The notes: generated by a model not told the origin, from the sequence alone. Numbered from the stretch's first letter, positions 41,313 through 51,261 are shown. The stretch: 64,000 nt of DNA from Mycetocola lacteus (GCF_003667575.1 NZ_RCUY01000002.1:310001-374000), one strand, 5' to 3'. A program made the numbers and translations.

Positions 41313-41318
41313 TACGCT
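41313..41318 (+). promoter_or_regulatory. -10 box TACGCT, leaderless start of radA
   Basis: TACGCT is six nt before the radA ATG. The spacer GAGGGT is also purine-rich, so initiation with a very short leader is possible. Confidence 0.5.
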
Positions 41319-41324
41319 GAGGGT

Positions 41325-42680
41325 ATGGCCAAGATCACCTCCGCATATGTCTGCACCGAGTGTGGCTGGCATGCCGCCAAATGGGTGGGCCGCTGCGGCG
41401 AGTGCCAGCAGTGGGGCACCGTGCAGGAGGTGGGTGCGCAGCCGGGTTCCTCGCGCGTGCAGGCGGCCAATGTGTCGGCCGAGCGTAGCGCCCGGCCCAT
41501 CACCACGATCACCGAAAACGCGCTCACCCACTGGCCCAGCGGCATCGGCGAGCTGGATCGTGTGCTCGGCGGCGGCATCGTCCCCGGGGCGGCCATTCTG
41601 CTCTCGGGTGAGCCCGGCGTGGGCAAGTCCACGCTGCTGCTGGAGGTCGCGGCGCGGGTCGCCCGCTCGGGAGCCCGGGTCCTCTATGTGAGTGCCGAGG
41701 AGTCGGTGGGCCAGGTGTCGCTGCGAGCACGGCGCACCGGAGCCCTGGTCGACACCCTGTACATCGCCAGCGAAACCGACCTCGGCGTGCTCCTGGGGCA
41801 GGTGGAATCGATCGATCCGCAGCTGCTCATCGTCGACTCCGTCCAAACGGTCTCAAGCGATCAGTCAGACGGCCTCGCCGGCCAGCCCGCGCAGGTGCGC
41901 GAGGTCGCCCAGACCCTCGTGCGCCTCGCCAAGGAGCGCAGCCTCCCGGTGCTGATCGTTGGTCACGTCACCAAAGACGGCACCATCGCCGGTCCCCGAC
42001 TGCTGGAACACCTGGTCGACGTCGTCTGCCACTTCGAGGGCGACCGTCAAACCGCGCTGCGATTTGTGCGCGCGCTCAAAAACCGCTTCGGTCCCACCGA
42101 TGAAGTGGGCTGCTTCGAGATGGCCGGAGACGGCATCGCCGAGGTTCCCGATCCCAGCGCCCTGTTCATCAGCCGCGGCACCCCGGTATCGGGCACCTGC
42201 GTGACCGTGACGATGGAGGGCCGCCGCCCGCTTCCGGTGGAGGTGCAGGCGCTGGTCGCGTCCTCCTCGGCTCCCAACCCGCGCCGGGTCACCAACGGGG
42301 TCGACACCTCACGAGTCTCGATGTTGCTCGCCGTCCTGGAACGCCGCGCGGGCCTCAAACTCTCCGATAAGGACGTCTATGTGTCCACCGTGGGCGGGGT
42401 GCGCCTTACTGAGCCCGGGGCAGACCTCGCGATCGCCATCGCCATTGCCTCGGCGGTTAAGGACTTCGCCGTTCCGCACTCGTTTGCGGCGATCGGGGAA
42501 ATCTCGCTGGCCGGGGAAATCCGGCCCGTGGTCTCCGCCCGTCAGCGGCGTACCGAGGCCGAGCGCCTCGGCTACTCACGCATCGTTGACCACGAGTCCG
42601 AGGGCATCCAGGAGGCGCTGCGGCAGGCGCGTAAGGCCGCCGCGACCACCCGGGAAAAGGAACTCGACGCGGCGTTCTAG
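41325..42680 (+). CDS. radA: DNA repair protein RadA (Sms)
   Basis: 451 residues. C4 zinc finger CTECGWHAAKWVGRCGEC (about 10-27); Walker A GEPGVGKS (about 94-101); Walker B LLIVDS; RadA-specific KNRFG (about 250); C-terminal Lon-protease-like domain with GADLAIAIAIAS. A helicase-like ATPase that drives branch migration during recombination. Start ATG 41325 after the TACGCT box. Convergent with the SseB-domain gene. Confidence 0.97.
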   Translation: MAKITSAYVCTECGWHAAKWVGRCGECQQWGTVQEVGAQPGSSRVQAANVSAERSARPITTITENALTHWPSGIGELDRVLGGGIVPGAAILLSGEPGVGKSTLLLEVAARVARSGARVLYVSAEESVGQVSLRARRTGALVDTLYIASETDLGVLLGQVESIDPQLLIVDSVQTVSSDQSDGLAGQPAQVREVAQTLVRLAKERSLPVLIVGHVTKDGTIAGPRLLEHLVDVVCHFEGDRQTALRFVRALKNRFGPTDEVGCFEMAGDGIAEVPDPSALFISRGTPVSGTCVTVTMEGRRPLPVEVQALVASSSAPNPRRVTNGVDTSRVSMLLAVLERRAGLKLSDKDVYVSTVGGVRLTEPGADLAIAIAIASAVKDFAVPHSFAAIGEISLAGEIRPVVSARQRRTEAERLGYSRIVDHESEGIQEALRQARKAAATTREKELDAAF

Positions 42681-42716
42681 CCCACTCCAAGGTCCAGCCG
42701 CACCGGGTTTCGGCCA

Positions 42717-42735
42717 CTCCGGGCCTCGCCCGGAG
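42717..42735. terminator. Terminator between convergent radA and SseB-domain genes
   Basis: Perfect 8-bp stem CTCCGGGC/GCCCGGAG with a CTC loop, placed between two convergent stops. Confidence 0.6.
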
Positions 42736-42799
42736 AACTCTGCGCACCCGCGCCACGACTGCGCGCGCTCACGCACGCCACAACGCGGTCGGCGGCAAC

Positions 42800-43195
42800 C
42801 TAGATATCCAGGACCCGCATGATCTCCGCGGCCGGTGCCTGCAGCGGGTGCGGCCCGGCAATATCAAAGAACACGGTGTCGATCTCGGATCCGTGGGTGC
42901 GCAGGAAATCATGCAGCCACAGGCCCTTGTGCAGCGCCACAAACGGCGGCAGGGCCTCGGGCTTATTCTTGGCATCCGAGAACAGCAGCAGCGCCACCTT
43001 CCCGGTGTCGGGGGCGCGGTACAGCCAAACATCGGCAGACTGCTCGGCCGTGGGCTTATCGCTTGTGCGCGGCTTCATCAGCGGCACCACAAAACTGTCA
43101 TTGCGCAGCGCAAACGCCACCTTGGCCATATCCTGCTCGGCCAGCGCCTCGGCCAGCGGTTCGGAACGGAACGACGGCTGCTTCTTTTTTGCCAT
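42800..43195 (-). CDS. SseB N-terminal-domain protein
   Basis: 131 residues of a single SseB-like domain: FVVPLMKP near residue 40, VWLYRAPDTGKVALLLFSDAK in the middle, and GSEIDTVFFDIAG late. This domain is widespread in actinobacteria with no known role, and is not a secretion effector here. Lys-rich N-terminus MAKKKQPS. Start ATG 43195 with GGGG three nt upstream. It begins 21 nt after the secreted-protein gene and is likely co-transcribed. Confidence 0.75.
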   Translation of the reverse strand: MAKKKQPSFRSEPLAEALAEQDMAKVAFALRNDSFVVPLMKPRTSDKPTAEQSADVWLYRAPDTGKVALLLFSDAKNKPEALPPFVALHKGLWLHDFLRTHGSEIDTVFFDIAGPHPLQAPAAEIMRVLDI

Positions 43196-43216
43196 GCCCC
43201 TATTCTCCCAGGGTTC

Positions 43217-43870
43217 CTACTCGAGAACGAATCGCTTGGCGTTGGTGCTCTTGATCCCATCGATGCTCACCGACAGCTGATAGGAGGCGCCGGCGGCGGG
43301 AACCGGGTCCCGGTTTCCCTCGCAGGTGTCCGCCGTGGACTTGGTGCGGTCCCACACGATTGCCTCGGCCGACTGCACGGTCTGCCCCGACTCAATCACC
43401 GAATTCTGATCGCTGGGCTCAACCTGGCAGTCCGTCGAGGTCCACACCTTGTTGTCGCCGTTCAGGATCGTAAACGACTGCTTGCTGGTGCCCGCGTTGA
43501 TCGTGCACGCCTCGCTGCCGGTATTGGTGATCGACATTCGTAGCTGAGGCTTCTCCCCCGCCGCGTAGTCGCCCTTATCGGTGATCGCACTCACCACGAT
43601 GACCTTCGAGGTACACTTCGGGACCGATGCGCCATCCGTGGGTGCCCCCGAGGGGTTCGTCGACGGCGCACCGGAGGCACCCGGCGCGGGAGTCTCGGTG
43701 GGTGTCACCACCGGCACCGAGGCCTTGGGCACGTCCGAGGTGGATCCGGGCTGCACAATCAACAGCACGATGACCGCGATGACCGCGACCAGCCCCAGCA
43801 ACACAAACAGCCGCCGCCGTGCATAAATCTGCTTGGACGGACGACCGGAATCGGGTGCTGAAGAGCTCAT
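43217..43870 (-). CDS. Membrane-anchored secreted protein, Ig-like extracellular domain
   Basis: 217 residues: short basic cytoplasmic part (KQIYARRR), one helix (LFVLLGLVAVIAVIVLLIV, about 21-39), a Pro/Thr/Ala/Ser linker, then a domain of about 130 residues. That domain resembles a beta sandwich with LRMSITNTGSEACTINAG and two more cysteines (CQVEP, TCEGN). Function unknown. Start ATG 43870 is set by a TATCCT box six nt upstream. First of two co-oriented genes. Confidence 0.75.
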   Translation of the reverse strand: MSSSAPDSGRPSKQIYARRRLFVLLGLVAVIAVIVLLIVQPGSTSDVPKASVPVVTPTETPAPGASGAPSTNPSGAPTDGASVPKCTSKVIVVSAITDKGDYAAGEKPQLRMSITNTGSEACTINAGTSKQSFTILNGDNKVWTSTDCQVEPSDQNSVIESGQTVQSAEAIVWDRTKSTADTCEGNRDPVPAAGASYQLSVSIDGIKSTNAKRFVLE

Positions 43871-43876
43871 AAAACC

Positions 43877-43882
43877 AGGATA
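43877..43882 (-). promoter_or_regulatory. -10 box TATCCT, leaderless start of 43870
   Basis: Minus strand TATCCT, spacer GGTTTT, then ATG. Confidence 0.6.
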
Positions 43883-43960
43883 TCTGCGCGATTCTCCCGG
43901 CTCGGCAGGAGCGCCGAACCCGGGGGAGATTATCGGGGATACTCGGTACGGAAACCCCGT

Positions 43961-44479
43961 CTAGGCGAGGCGCTTGAGCATTCGGGTGTTCCCCAGGGTA
44001 TTGGGTTTCACCCGGGCCAGATCCAGGAACTCCGCCACACCCTCATCGGGTGAGCGCACCAGCTCCGCATACACATCGGCATCCACGATGCTCTCCTCGA
44101 TCGCCGAGTAGCCGTGCCGGGAGAAGAAGGCGGTTTCAAAGGTGAGGCAGAACAGCCGGCTCAGACCCAGCGCGAGTGCACGTTCCTCAAGCGCACTCAT
44201 GATCAGGTGGCCCACCCCCGCGCCACGCAGGGTTTCGTCCACGGCAAGAGTGCGAATCTCGCCCAGATCCTCCCACATCACGTGCAGCGCCCCGGCACCC
44301 ACCAGGTGCCCCGCGGCATTCTCGGCGACCACAAACTCCTGCACCGCCTCATAAAACACCACCCGTTCCTTCCCCAGCAGGATGCGACGCTCCACGAACG
44401 GCTGCATCAGGCTCATGATTCCCGGGATATCGCGTGTGGTGGCCGGGCGAACCCGATACGAGGTGGGATTGGTACTCAT
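43961..44479 (-). CDS. GNAT N-acetyltransferase, amino-acid type (ArgA-like)
   Basis: 172 residues, one GNAT domain: VRPATTRDIPGIMSL start, EIRTLAVDETLRGAGVGHLIMSALE (acetyl-CoA loop, about 72-96), LTFETAFFSRHGY. The close fit to the short actinobacterial N-acetylglutamate synthase suggests the first step of arginine synthesis (acetyl-CoA + glutamate), though GNAT substrates are hard to assign. Start ATG 44479, TAGCCT box six nt upstream. Confidence 0.75.
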   Translation of the reverse strand: MSTNPTSYRVRPATTRDIPGIMSLMQPFVERRILLGKERVVFYEAVQEFVVAENAAGHLVGAGALHVMWEDLGEIRTLAVDETLRGAGVGHLIMSALEERALALGLSRLFCLTFETAFFSRHGYSAIEESIVDADVYAELVRSPDEGVAEFLDLARVKPNTLGNTRMLKRLA

Positions 44480-44485
44480 ACAGCC

Positions 44486-44491
44486 AGGCTA
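44486..44491 (-). promoter_or_regulatory. -10 box TAGCCT, leaderless start of 44479
   Basis: Six-nt gap to the ATG; an overlapping TATAGC lies 2 nt further out. Confidence 0.55.
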
Positions 44492-44538
44492 TACCCGGAT
44501 CCCGGCAGAATCCCGCAGCGGATTGGATGCAGTATCCG

Positions 44539-45654
44539 CTATCCCCGGAGGCGCGGACAATGCTCACCGATCAGCGCCGCGGTGTGCCGCAGGATACGCT
44601 CGCTTGCGCGTCCGTCCCCGAAGGGTGATGCCCGGCCAGCAAGCCGCGCCGCCCCGTCCACGTCGGCGAGGGCCAGGGCGACCTCCAGCCGGAGATCCAT
44701 CCCCGGGGTGACCAGGACGGCAAATCCAGTGGTGATTGCCTCCGGATAGCGGGTGTTTCGACGCAGAACCAGCACCGGTTTGCCCAGCACCGTGGCCTCC
44801 TCCTGCACCCCATCGGAGTCGGTGATCAGCAGCCGGGCGCGGGCGGCGAGCTCCAGGAAGGCCCGATAGCCCAGATTCCGGCGCACCTGCAACGGGGTCA
44901 GCAGGTCCTCCAGCCCAAACCGGGTAACGGCCTCGGCGGTGCGCGGGTGCAGCACCAGCACCGTGGGCAACGCTCCCTGCCCGAGCACCCGGAGGATGCG
45001 GGCGAGGGTGGCAGCATCGCCGATGTTTTCCGGATGGGCGATGGTGGCAAGGGCATAACCGCTGGGGGCGTCCGGGATTAGACGGTCCCGGACCACCGTG
45101 GACAGGGCCAGCCGGGTCGACTCCACACCGGTGCTCCCGGTCAGCCGGATCCGTGCCGGATCGACTCCGGCGATCCGCAGGTTTTCGGCGTTCTCCGGGG
45201 TGGAGACACAGTGCAGATCGGCGAGGGCCCTCACCACCAGACGGGTGGTTTCGTCGGGCTGGTCCCGACCCTGCGCCGCCATCCCGGCCCCCACCTGCAC
45301 CACCGGAACTCCCGCGTAGCGTGCGGCCTGCGCCCCCATCGATGCGCTCGGAGTCTGACCAAACACGATCACCGCGGCCGGGGGACTCTCCAAAAACTGG
45401 GCGCCCAGATCGATCAGGCCGGTGCCGATCTGATCCGACGGAGACCGCCCGGGGGCACCGTTGAGCACCACATCCGGTGTGCCCAGTCCCAGCGCCGCAA
45501 AGAATCGGCCCGAGAGACCGGACTCGCCGAGGGTCCCGGTGTGGAACACCCTGGCCCGCCCGCGCAGTCGTCGAATGATCGGGGCCAGCCGAATGGTTTC
45601 GGCGCGGGTACCCGTGACCGCCGCAATGGGAGCTTCACTCTGCCGGCCGGCCAT
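44539..45654 (-). CDS. UDP-GlcNAc 2-epimerase-like protein, altered active site
   Basis: 371 residues with the WecB fold: VTGTRAETIRLAPIIRRL at the N-terminus, LTGSTGVES at the domain hinge, and LLITDSDGVQEEATVLGKPVLVLR near the C-terminus. Normal WecB converts UDP-GlcNAc to UDP-ManNAc. Here several usually fixed residues differ: VHGDT is VFGQT, HVEAGLR is QVGAGMA, and HRREN is AHPEN (His kept). It may use another substrate or be inactive. Start ATG 45654 with GGGAGGG nearby. No polysaccharide cluster surrounds it. Confidence 0.8.
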   Translation of the reverse strand: MAGRQSEAPIAAVTGTRAETIRLAPIIRRLRGRARVFHTGTLGESGLSGRFFAALGLGTPDVVLNGAPGRSPSDQIGTGLIDLGAQFLESPPAAVIVFGQTPSASMGAQAARYAGVPVVQVGAGMAAQGRDQPDETTRLVVRALADLHCVSTPENAENLRIAGVDPARIRLTGSTGVESTRLALSTVVRDRLIPDAPSGYALATIAHPENIGDAATLARILRVLGQGALPTVLVLHPRTAEAVTRFGLEDLLTPLQVRRNLGYRAFLELAARARLLITDSDGVQEEATVLGKPVLVLRRNTRYPEAITTGFAVLVTPGMDLRLEVALALADVDGAARLAGRASPFGDGRASERILRHTAALIGEHCPRLRG

Positions 45655-45930
45655 TGTGCCCTCCCGATCGCCCCGGGTTACGATCCCCGCGACTCGTCGG
45701 AAGGGGATACGGGTCGCGGGGCCGAAACATTGGCACCGTGGTGGGGACAGGCACGGGCCAACACTTCCACGCTAACCCCGAGGCCTCACCCGTGCGTCAG
45801 ACACCGGTGCCCACCCCGCCTGATTCCCCGCGATTCCGGGCGGCCCGGTCAACTAATCTGGCGCAACCGAGGCGGACACGGAGGACTCGCGCCCCGGCTT
45901 GGATGACCGCACACACATCCCTGACACGCA
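45655..45930. other. Intergenic region between wecB-like and clpC genes
   Basis: Together with the clpC terminator this gap is 323 nt. No gene or RNA recognised; it should hold the promoter of the epimerase-like gene. An antisense open frame through here continues across clpC and is a shadow. Confidence 0.35.
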
Positions 45931-45963
45931 AAACCGGCCCACCCCCAGAGGGATGGGCCGGTT
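45931..45963 (-). terminator. clpC terminator
   Basis: 10-bp stem AACCGGCCCA/TGGGCCGGTT, then TTTT on the minus strand, 15 nt after the clpC stop. Confidence 0.85.
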
Positions 45964-45977
45964 CTATCTGTCGCGGA

Positions 45978-48512
45978 CTACTCGCCCGAGGCCAGCAGGT
46001 CCGGGGTAGCCGGGCCGGTGCTGATCGCCGGAGCGGCGTTGGTCAGCGAGGCATCCAGCGCGTTGGCCTGACGGGAGGTGGTGAACACGAACTTGTTGTC
46101 CGCCACATCCACGTGAATGTGGTCACCCGCGCCCAGCTCACCGTGCAGGATGCGCTCGGAGAGCTGGTCCTCGATGTGCTGCTGCATCGCGCGACGCAGC
46201 GGCCGGGCACCCAGGCTCGGGTCGAAGCCGATGTCGATCAGCTTTTCCTTGGCGGCCTGGGTCAGCTCGATGGTCATGTCGCGGTCCATCAGACGGTCGC
46301 GCAGGCGGCCGATGAAGAGGTCCACGATCTGGAGCAGTTCAGGCTTGTTCAGCTGCGGGAACACGATCACGTCATCCACGCGGTTCAGGAACTCGGGCTT
46401 GAAGTGGTTCTTCAGCTCCTCGCTCACCTTGCCCTTCATGATGTCGTAGGTCGCGGCCGAGTCGCCCGAGGCCTGGAAACCAACCGGACCACCGGCGATG
46501 CCCTTGGAACCGAGGTTCGTGGTCATGATGATGACGGTGTTCTTGAAGTCGATCTCGCGACCCTGGCCATCGGTCAACCGGCCCTCTTCCAGAATCTGGA
46601 GCAGGGAGTTGAAGATGTCCGGGTGAGCCTTCTCGATCTCATCGAACAGCACCACGCTGAACGGCTTGCGGCGCACCTTCTCGGTCAGCTGGCCACCCTC
46701 TTCGAACCCAACGAATCCGGGGGGAGCACCAAACAGACGCGAGACGGTGTGCTTCTCGCCGTACTCGGACATGTCGAGCGAGATCATCGCGTTCTCGTCG
46801 TCAAACAGGAACTCGGCGAGGGCCTTGGCCAGCTCGGTCTTACCGACACCGGTGGGGCCGGCGAAGATGAACGAACCGGAGGGACGCTTGGGGTCCTTCA
46901 GGCCGGCACGGGTACGACGGATCGTCCGCGAGAGCGCACTGATCGCCTCGTTCTGGCCAATCACCCGCTCGTGCAGGGCCTTCTCCATGAAGATCAGACG
47001 TGCCGACTCCTCCTCCGTGAGCTTGAACACCGGGATACCGGTAGCCTGGGCGAGCACCTCGGCGATCAGACCCTCGTCGACCGTAGCCTCGGTGGTCACC
47101 TCGCCCGAACGCCACTTCTTCTCCAGGCGCAGACGCTCGCCGAGGAGGTTCTTTTCCTCGTCGCGCAGCGACGCGGCCTTCTCGAAGTCCTGACCCTCGA
47201 TGGCGTCTTCCTTGCGGGTGCGCACGTCGTTGATCTTCTCGTCGAACTCAAGCAGCTCGGGCGGGCTGGACAGCAGCGAGAGGCGCAGGCGTGCACCAGC
47301 CTCGTCGAGCAGGTCGATGGCCTTGTCCGGCAGGAAGCGGTCGGAGATGTAGCGGTCGGCCAGGTTGGCGGCGGCGACGATGGCACCATCGGTGATGGAC
47401 ACCTTGTGGTGGGCCTCGTAGCGGTCGCGCAGACCCTTCAGGATGTTGATGGTGTGAGCCAGCGAGGGCTCCCCCACCTGGATCTGCTGGAAGCGACGCT
47501 CCAGGGCGGCGTCCTTCTCGAAGTGCTTGCGGTACTCGTCCAGGGTGGTCGCACCGATGGTCTGCAGCTCACCACGCGCGAGCAGCGGCTTCAGGATGTT
47601 CGCGGCGTCGATCGCGCCCTCGGCGGCACCGGCACCCACCAGGGTGTGGATCTCATCGATGAAGATGATGATGTCGCCGCGGTTGCGGATCTCCTTGGTG
47701 ACCTTCTTCAGGCGCTCCTCGAAGTCACCGCGGTAGCGGCTACCGGCGATCAGCGAACCGAGGTCCAGCGAGTAGACCTGCTTGTCCTTCAGGGTCTCGG
47801 GCACGTTGCCGGCCACGATGGCCTGGGCCAGGCCCTCAACCACGGCGGTCTTACCCACACCGGGCTCACCGATCAGGACGGGGTTGTTCTTGGAACGACG
47901 CGAGAGGATCTGCATGACCCGCTCGATCTCCTTTTCCCGGCCGATGACCGGGTCCAGCTTGTTATCGCGCGCGGCCTGGGTCAGGTTGCGGCCGAACTGG
48001 TCGAGGATGGCCGAGCCACCCTGCGGCGCAGCCTGCTCGGGGGCACCGGCACCGACCGAGGCGGTCTCCTTGCCCTGGTAACCCGAGAGCAGCTGGATGA
48101 CCTGCTGGCGCACGCGGTTGAGGTCGGCACCCAGCTTCACCAGAACCTGGGCGGCAACACCCTCACCCTCGCGGATCAGGCCGAGCAGGATGTGCTCGGT
48201 CCCGATGTAGTTGTGTCCCAGCTGCAGGGCCTCGCGGAGGCTGAGCTCAAGCACCTTCTTGGCGCGCGGGGTGAACGGGATGTGACCGGTGGGCTGCTGC
48301 TGGCCCTGACCGATGATGTCCTGCACCTGCTCGCGCACGGCGTCAAGCGAAATCCCGAGGGATTCGAGTGCCTTGGCGGCAACCCCCTCACCCTCGTGGA
48401 TGAGGCCGAGCAGGATGTGCTCGGTCCCGATGTAGTTGTGGTTGAGCATCTTGGCCTCTTCCTGGGCCAAAACGACAACGCGACGGGCACGATCCGTGAA
48501 TCTCTCGAACAT
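45978..48512 (-). CDS. clpC: ATP-dependent Clp protease ATP-binding subunit ClpC
   Basis: 844 residues. Two ClpN repeats (each with [13 protein letters not shown]); AAA+ module 1 with GEPGVGKT (about 215); an UVR-like middle domain; AAA+ module 2 with GPTGVGKT (about 550). The C-terminal D2-small domain includes [15 protein letters not shown]. It unfolds proteins for ClpP and is essential in many actinobacteria. Start ATG 48512 with AAGGAG five nt upstream. No CtsR operator is visible in the short leader. Confidence 0.97.
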   Translation of the reverse strand: MFERFTDRARRVVVLAQEEAKMLNHNYIGTEHILLGLIHEGEGVAAKALESLGISLDAVREQVQDIIGQGQQQPTGHIPFTPRAKKVLELSLREALQLGHNYIGTEHILLGLIREGEGVAAQVLVKLGADLNRVRQQVIQLLSGYQGKETASVGAGAPEQAAPQGGSAILDQFGRNLTQAARDNKLDPVIGREKEIERVMQILSRRSKNNPVLIGEPGVGKTAVVEGLAQAIVAGNVPETLKDKQVYSLDLGSLIAGSRYRGDFEERLKKVTKEIRNRGDIIIFIDEIHTLVGAGAAEGAIDAANILKPLLARGELQTIGATTLDEYRKHFEKDAALERRFQQIQVGEPSLAHTINILKGLRDRYEAHHKVSITDGAIVAAANLADRYISDRFLPDKAIDLLDEAGARLRLSLLSSPPELLEFDEKINDVRTRKEDAIEGQDFEKAASLRDEEKNLLGERLRLEKKWRSGEVTTEATVDEGLIAEVLAQATGIPVFKLTEEESARLIFMEKALHERVIGQNEAISALSRTIRRTRAGLKDPKRPSGSFIFAGPTGVGKTELAKALAEFLFDDENAMISLDMSEYGEKHTVSRLFGAPPGFVGFEEGGQLTEKVRRKPFSVVLFDEIEKAHPDIFNSLLQILEEGRLTDGQGREIDFKNTVIIMTTNLGSKGIAGGPVGFQASGDSAATYDIMKGKVSEELKNHFKPEFLNRVDDVIVFPQLNKPELLQIVDLFIGRLRDRLMDRDMTIELTQAAKEKLIDIGFDPSLGARPLRRAMQQHIEDQLSERILHGELGAGDHIHVDVADNKFVFTTSRQANALDASLTNAAPAISTGPATPDLLASGE

Positions 48513-48636
48513 TTCACTCCTTAAACGCCGCGGCGTGGGTCGGCGTCGTTACATCGAGAATAACGCGCCGAAGCGCTCAATAGTCCCCTGTTCGCCGTGG
48601 GCGTGACATCGGGGGAAACGCGCGGAGTTTCCGCGT

Positions 48637-48903
48637 CTAGGACTGGGGAGCGCCGTCTCCGGCCGCGCGCTCGGCGGCCGCGGCACGGCGTGCGGCACTC
48701 ACCTTACGACGCTCGGCGGCCACCTGGATTCCGATCACCACACCGGCACCCACCAGGGCCACAAACGAAATCCCCAGCGCGATGGCCTTGATCGTCACAT
48801 CTCCCGAGAGGGTCGAGACGATCCCGGCGGCGAGGCTGGCCACCACCAGAATGATTCCGATAATGGTGGCGCGGGTCATCGGCGGGCGCGGGGGCGTAGT
48901 CAT
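48637..48903 (-). CDS. Small two-helix membrane protein
   Basis: 88 residues: two membrane helices (about 13-33 and 38-60) and a basic Ala/Arg tail (ERRKVSAARRAAAAERAAG) likely in the cytoplasm. No family assigned. Start ATG 48903, preceded by TACCGT at six nt. Lies between clpC and cardiolipin synthase on the same strand. Confidence 0.7.
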   Translation of the reverse strand: MTTPPRPPMTRATIIGIILVVASLAAGIVSTLSGDVTIKAIALGISFVALVGAGVVIGIQVAAERRKVSAARRAAAAERAAGDGAPQS

Positions 48904-48909
48904 ATCTCT

Positions 48910-48915
48910 ACGGTA
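48910..48915 (-). promoter_or_regulatory. -10 box TACCGT, leaderless start of 48903
   Basis: TACCGT-AGAGAT-ATG on the minus strand; AGAG is too weak a ribosome site to explain the start. Confidence 0.55.
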
Positions 48916-48942
48916 GCAGCCGCTCGGTGCAGCAACGGCGCG

Positions 48943-50421
48943 CTACTGCAGCGCCGAGGTGAGCCGGGCGAGGTTGTCCAGCACGGTGGAGCGCAGCGGC
49001 TGCCGCTCCCACTCCTCGAGGGTCAGTTCGCGGCTCATCGCCCGGTACTGATCCTCGATTCCGCGCATCTCCTCCACAAACGAGGCACCGCGCACCAGCA
49101 GCGAGACCTCGAGGTTCAGACCGAACGAGCGCATGTCCATATTCGAGGATCCGATCACGGCCACGTCATCGTCGATGGTGAAGTGCTTGGAGTGCAGGAT
49201 GTAGGGGGCTGGATACATGAAGATGCGCACTCCGGCCTTCAGCAGTTCCTCATAGTAAGAACGCTGGGCGTGGAACACGACCGCCTGGTCGCCCTCCTCG
49301 GAGACAAACAGGTCCACCGGGACCCCGCGCTGCACCGCGGTGGTGACCGCGTACATGATCGATTCGTCGGGCACAAAGTACGGGCTGGTGATCACGATGC
49401 GCTTCTGCGCCGCATAGAGCAGGCCGAGGAAGAGACGCAGGTTGTTCTCCCCGTCGAATCCGGGGCCGCTGGGCACCACCTGACAGTCCAGCACGTTGGG
49501 GGTTTCCTCGGGTACGGCCTCGGCCATGTCCAGGCGCAGCGCGATAATCTCGCCGGATTCGGCGTACCAGTCGGAGAGGAAGATCACGTTCAGCGCGTCC
49601 ACCGTGGGACCCACTACGCGGACCATCAGGTCCTTCCACTTCAGGCCGCGGCGCAGGTTGCCACGCTTGAGGTAGGTCCGATCCACCAGGTTCTGCGAAC
49701 CCATATAGCCGACCCGACCGTCCACGATCATCAGCTTGCGGTGATTGCGCAGGTCCGGGCGCTGATACTTTCCGCGCAGCGGCTGCACCGGCAGCATCAT
49801 GTGCCACTCGGCACCCACCTGGACCAGGCGACGCTTGGTCTGTCGGTAGCGCGGCGAGCGCAGCGTGGCGATGTGGTCAAAGAGCACCCGCACCTTGACC
49901 CCGCGTGCCACGGCGCGACCGATCGCGTTGAAAAACTCCTCCGTCTTATCGCTGTAAGAGAGGATGTAGAACTCGATGTGGACGTAGTCCACTGCCGTAT
50001 CGATTTCGCGCGCCATCTCGGCGATCGACCCGTCGTAGTCGGGGATCAGCCGCGCGGTGTTACCGCCCAGCAGCGGCAGCGCGCCGAGGTTGGAGTTGAG
50101 TTCAACCAGCGAGTTAAACCAGGTGGGAGCGCCGGGCTGATGTTCCTGGTTGGGGAGAGCCTCGACGCCGGCCTTGACCGCATCGTTGATCTCCTCCTGG
50201 ATCTTGCGCCGCTTACGCGGGAGCTTCGGATTTCCGATCAGCAGGAAAATCAGCATGCCCACGGCCGGCTGAATGAAGATCAGCATCAGCCAGGCGGTAC
50301 CCGCGGTGGGCTTGCGGTTGCGCGGAACCACGATCACCGCGATCACGCGGATGGTGATGTCGAGGACCAGGTAGAGCGCACTCCACAGACCGAATCCACC
50401 CAGGAATAGGTCGAGGCCCAC
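48943..50421 (-). CDS. cls: Cardiolipin synthase (phospholipase D family)
   Basis: 492 residues: two N-terminal membrane helices, then two HKD motifs, NHRKLMIVDG (about 226-235) and HSKHFTIDDD (about 403-412), each followed by GS-N. This is the bacterial Cls layout, which joins two phosphatidylglycerol molecules to cardiolipin at the membrane. Start GTG 50421 with GAGGAG six nt upstream. Confidence 0.92.
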   Translation of the reverse strand: MGLDLFLGGFGLWSALYLVLDITIRVIAVIVVPRNRKPTAGTAWLMLIFIQPAVGMLIFLLIGNPKLPRKRRKIQEEINDAVKAGVEALPNQEHQPGAPTWFNSLVELNSNLGALPLLGGNTARLIPDYDGSIAEMAREIDTAVDYVHIEFYILSYSDKTEEFFNAIGRAVARGVKVRVLFDHIATLRSPRYRQTKRRLVQVGAEWHMMLPVQPLRGKYQRPDLRNHRKLMIVDGRVGYMGSQNLVDRTYLKRGNLRRGLKWKDLMVRVVGPTVDALNVIFLSDWYAESGEIIALRLDMAEAVPEETPNVLDCQVVPSGPGFDGENNLRLFLGLLYAAQKRIVITSPYFVPDESIMYAVTTAVQRGVPVDLFVSEEGDQAVVFHAQRSYYEELLKAGVRIFMYPAPYILHSKHFTIDDDVAVIGSSNMDMRSFGLNLEVSLLVRGASFVEEMRGIEDQYRAMSRELTLEEWERQPLRSTVLDNLARLTSALQ

Positions 50422-50565
50422 GGCGCTCCTCTCGATCGGGCGGAGACGCCGTTGCTGCGCGGTTCCGCCGGGTCAGCCCAGCTTAGCGAACCGGCCCGGA
50501 CAAACGGGTGTGCTGCGCGCGAGTTTCTACCGTGTCCGGTGCGATCCATCACCGCGGGAGCTACG

Positions 50566-51153
50566 CTATGCGGTTTTTTGCGCCCTCCGCTTACGTTTCT
50601 TGGGTTCGGCGACTTTGCCCGACCAGGCATTGACAATCCACCCAATGGATGTGGCGAGCAGGATGATCCAGAGAATCCCGACGCGAATTCCCGAGGCCAC
50701 GACCATCGGGATCACCACGGCGAGCGCGCCCACGATCACCAGCGAGACGATCACCGTACCCAGGACCCGCGACCAGGGCAGGCCTCGGCGCATCGGGATG
50801 GCCACGAGGAGACAGGCGGCGACACTCACAATGAGCGCGACCACCGTGAACCCGATCACCGGGACCAGCGCCACCGCCGCAAGCTCGTCGCCGCTCTCGT
50901 AGCGATAACTCACCGAGGTGAACGCGGCATAGCCGATCCAGATATTGGCCAACAGCAGCAGGGTCGCGATGATAACGATGGCCAGGTAGCTAGATGCCAT
51001 CTGTTTGGCAAATGCCGGGACCAGCTTGTTCATGCCGGTGTGGTCCACGTACACGCCGCGCACGCTGGTGACCTCTGCGGTCACCGACCCTCCCACCGGT
51101 GCAAAGCCCAAGGTGGGGTCAAACGATGGCGGCTGCGAGTTCGGTAGGGACAT
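50566..51153 (-). CDS. Four-helix membrane protein, unknown
   Basis: 195 residues: a 50-residue N-terminal part (MSLPNSQPPSFDPTL...), then about four membrane helices (starting YLAIVIIATLLLLANIWIGY) and a basic tail (EPKKRKRRAQK). No family recognised. Start ATG 51153 from the TATCGT box seven nt upstream; earlier in-frame ATGs at 51174/51171 precede that box. Confidence 0.7.
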   Translation of the reverse strand: MSLPNSQPPSFDPTLGFAPVGGSVTAEVTSVRGVYVDHTGMNKLVPAFAKQMASSYLAIVIIATLLLLANIWIGYAAFTSVSYRYESGDELAAVALVPVIGFTVVALIVSVAACLLVAIPMRRGLPWSRVLGTVIVSLVIVGALAVVIPMVVASGIRVGILWIILLATSIGWIVNAWSGKVAEPKKRKRRAQKTA

Positions 51154-51160
51154 AAAAGAC

Positions 51161-51166
51161 ACGATA
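51161..51166 (-). promoter_or_regulatory. -10 box TATCGT, leaderless start of 51153
   Basis: Seven-nt gap to the chosen ATG. This shortens the product by 24 residues against the longest frame. Confidence 0.5.
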
Positions 51167-51261
51167 GGCATCATCCAGCCCCGGGCTGCCGCGCCTGTCA
51201 GCACAGTGCGCATGGTCCGTCGCACACGCGGTACACCACGGTGTGGTGTCGCTTATACGCG

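Noticed and set aside
45654..48524. 956-codon plus-strand frame opposite clpC
   Set aside because: Shadow of clpC; low-complexity Leu/Gln/Val/Asp text, no start signal.
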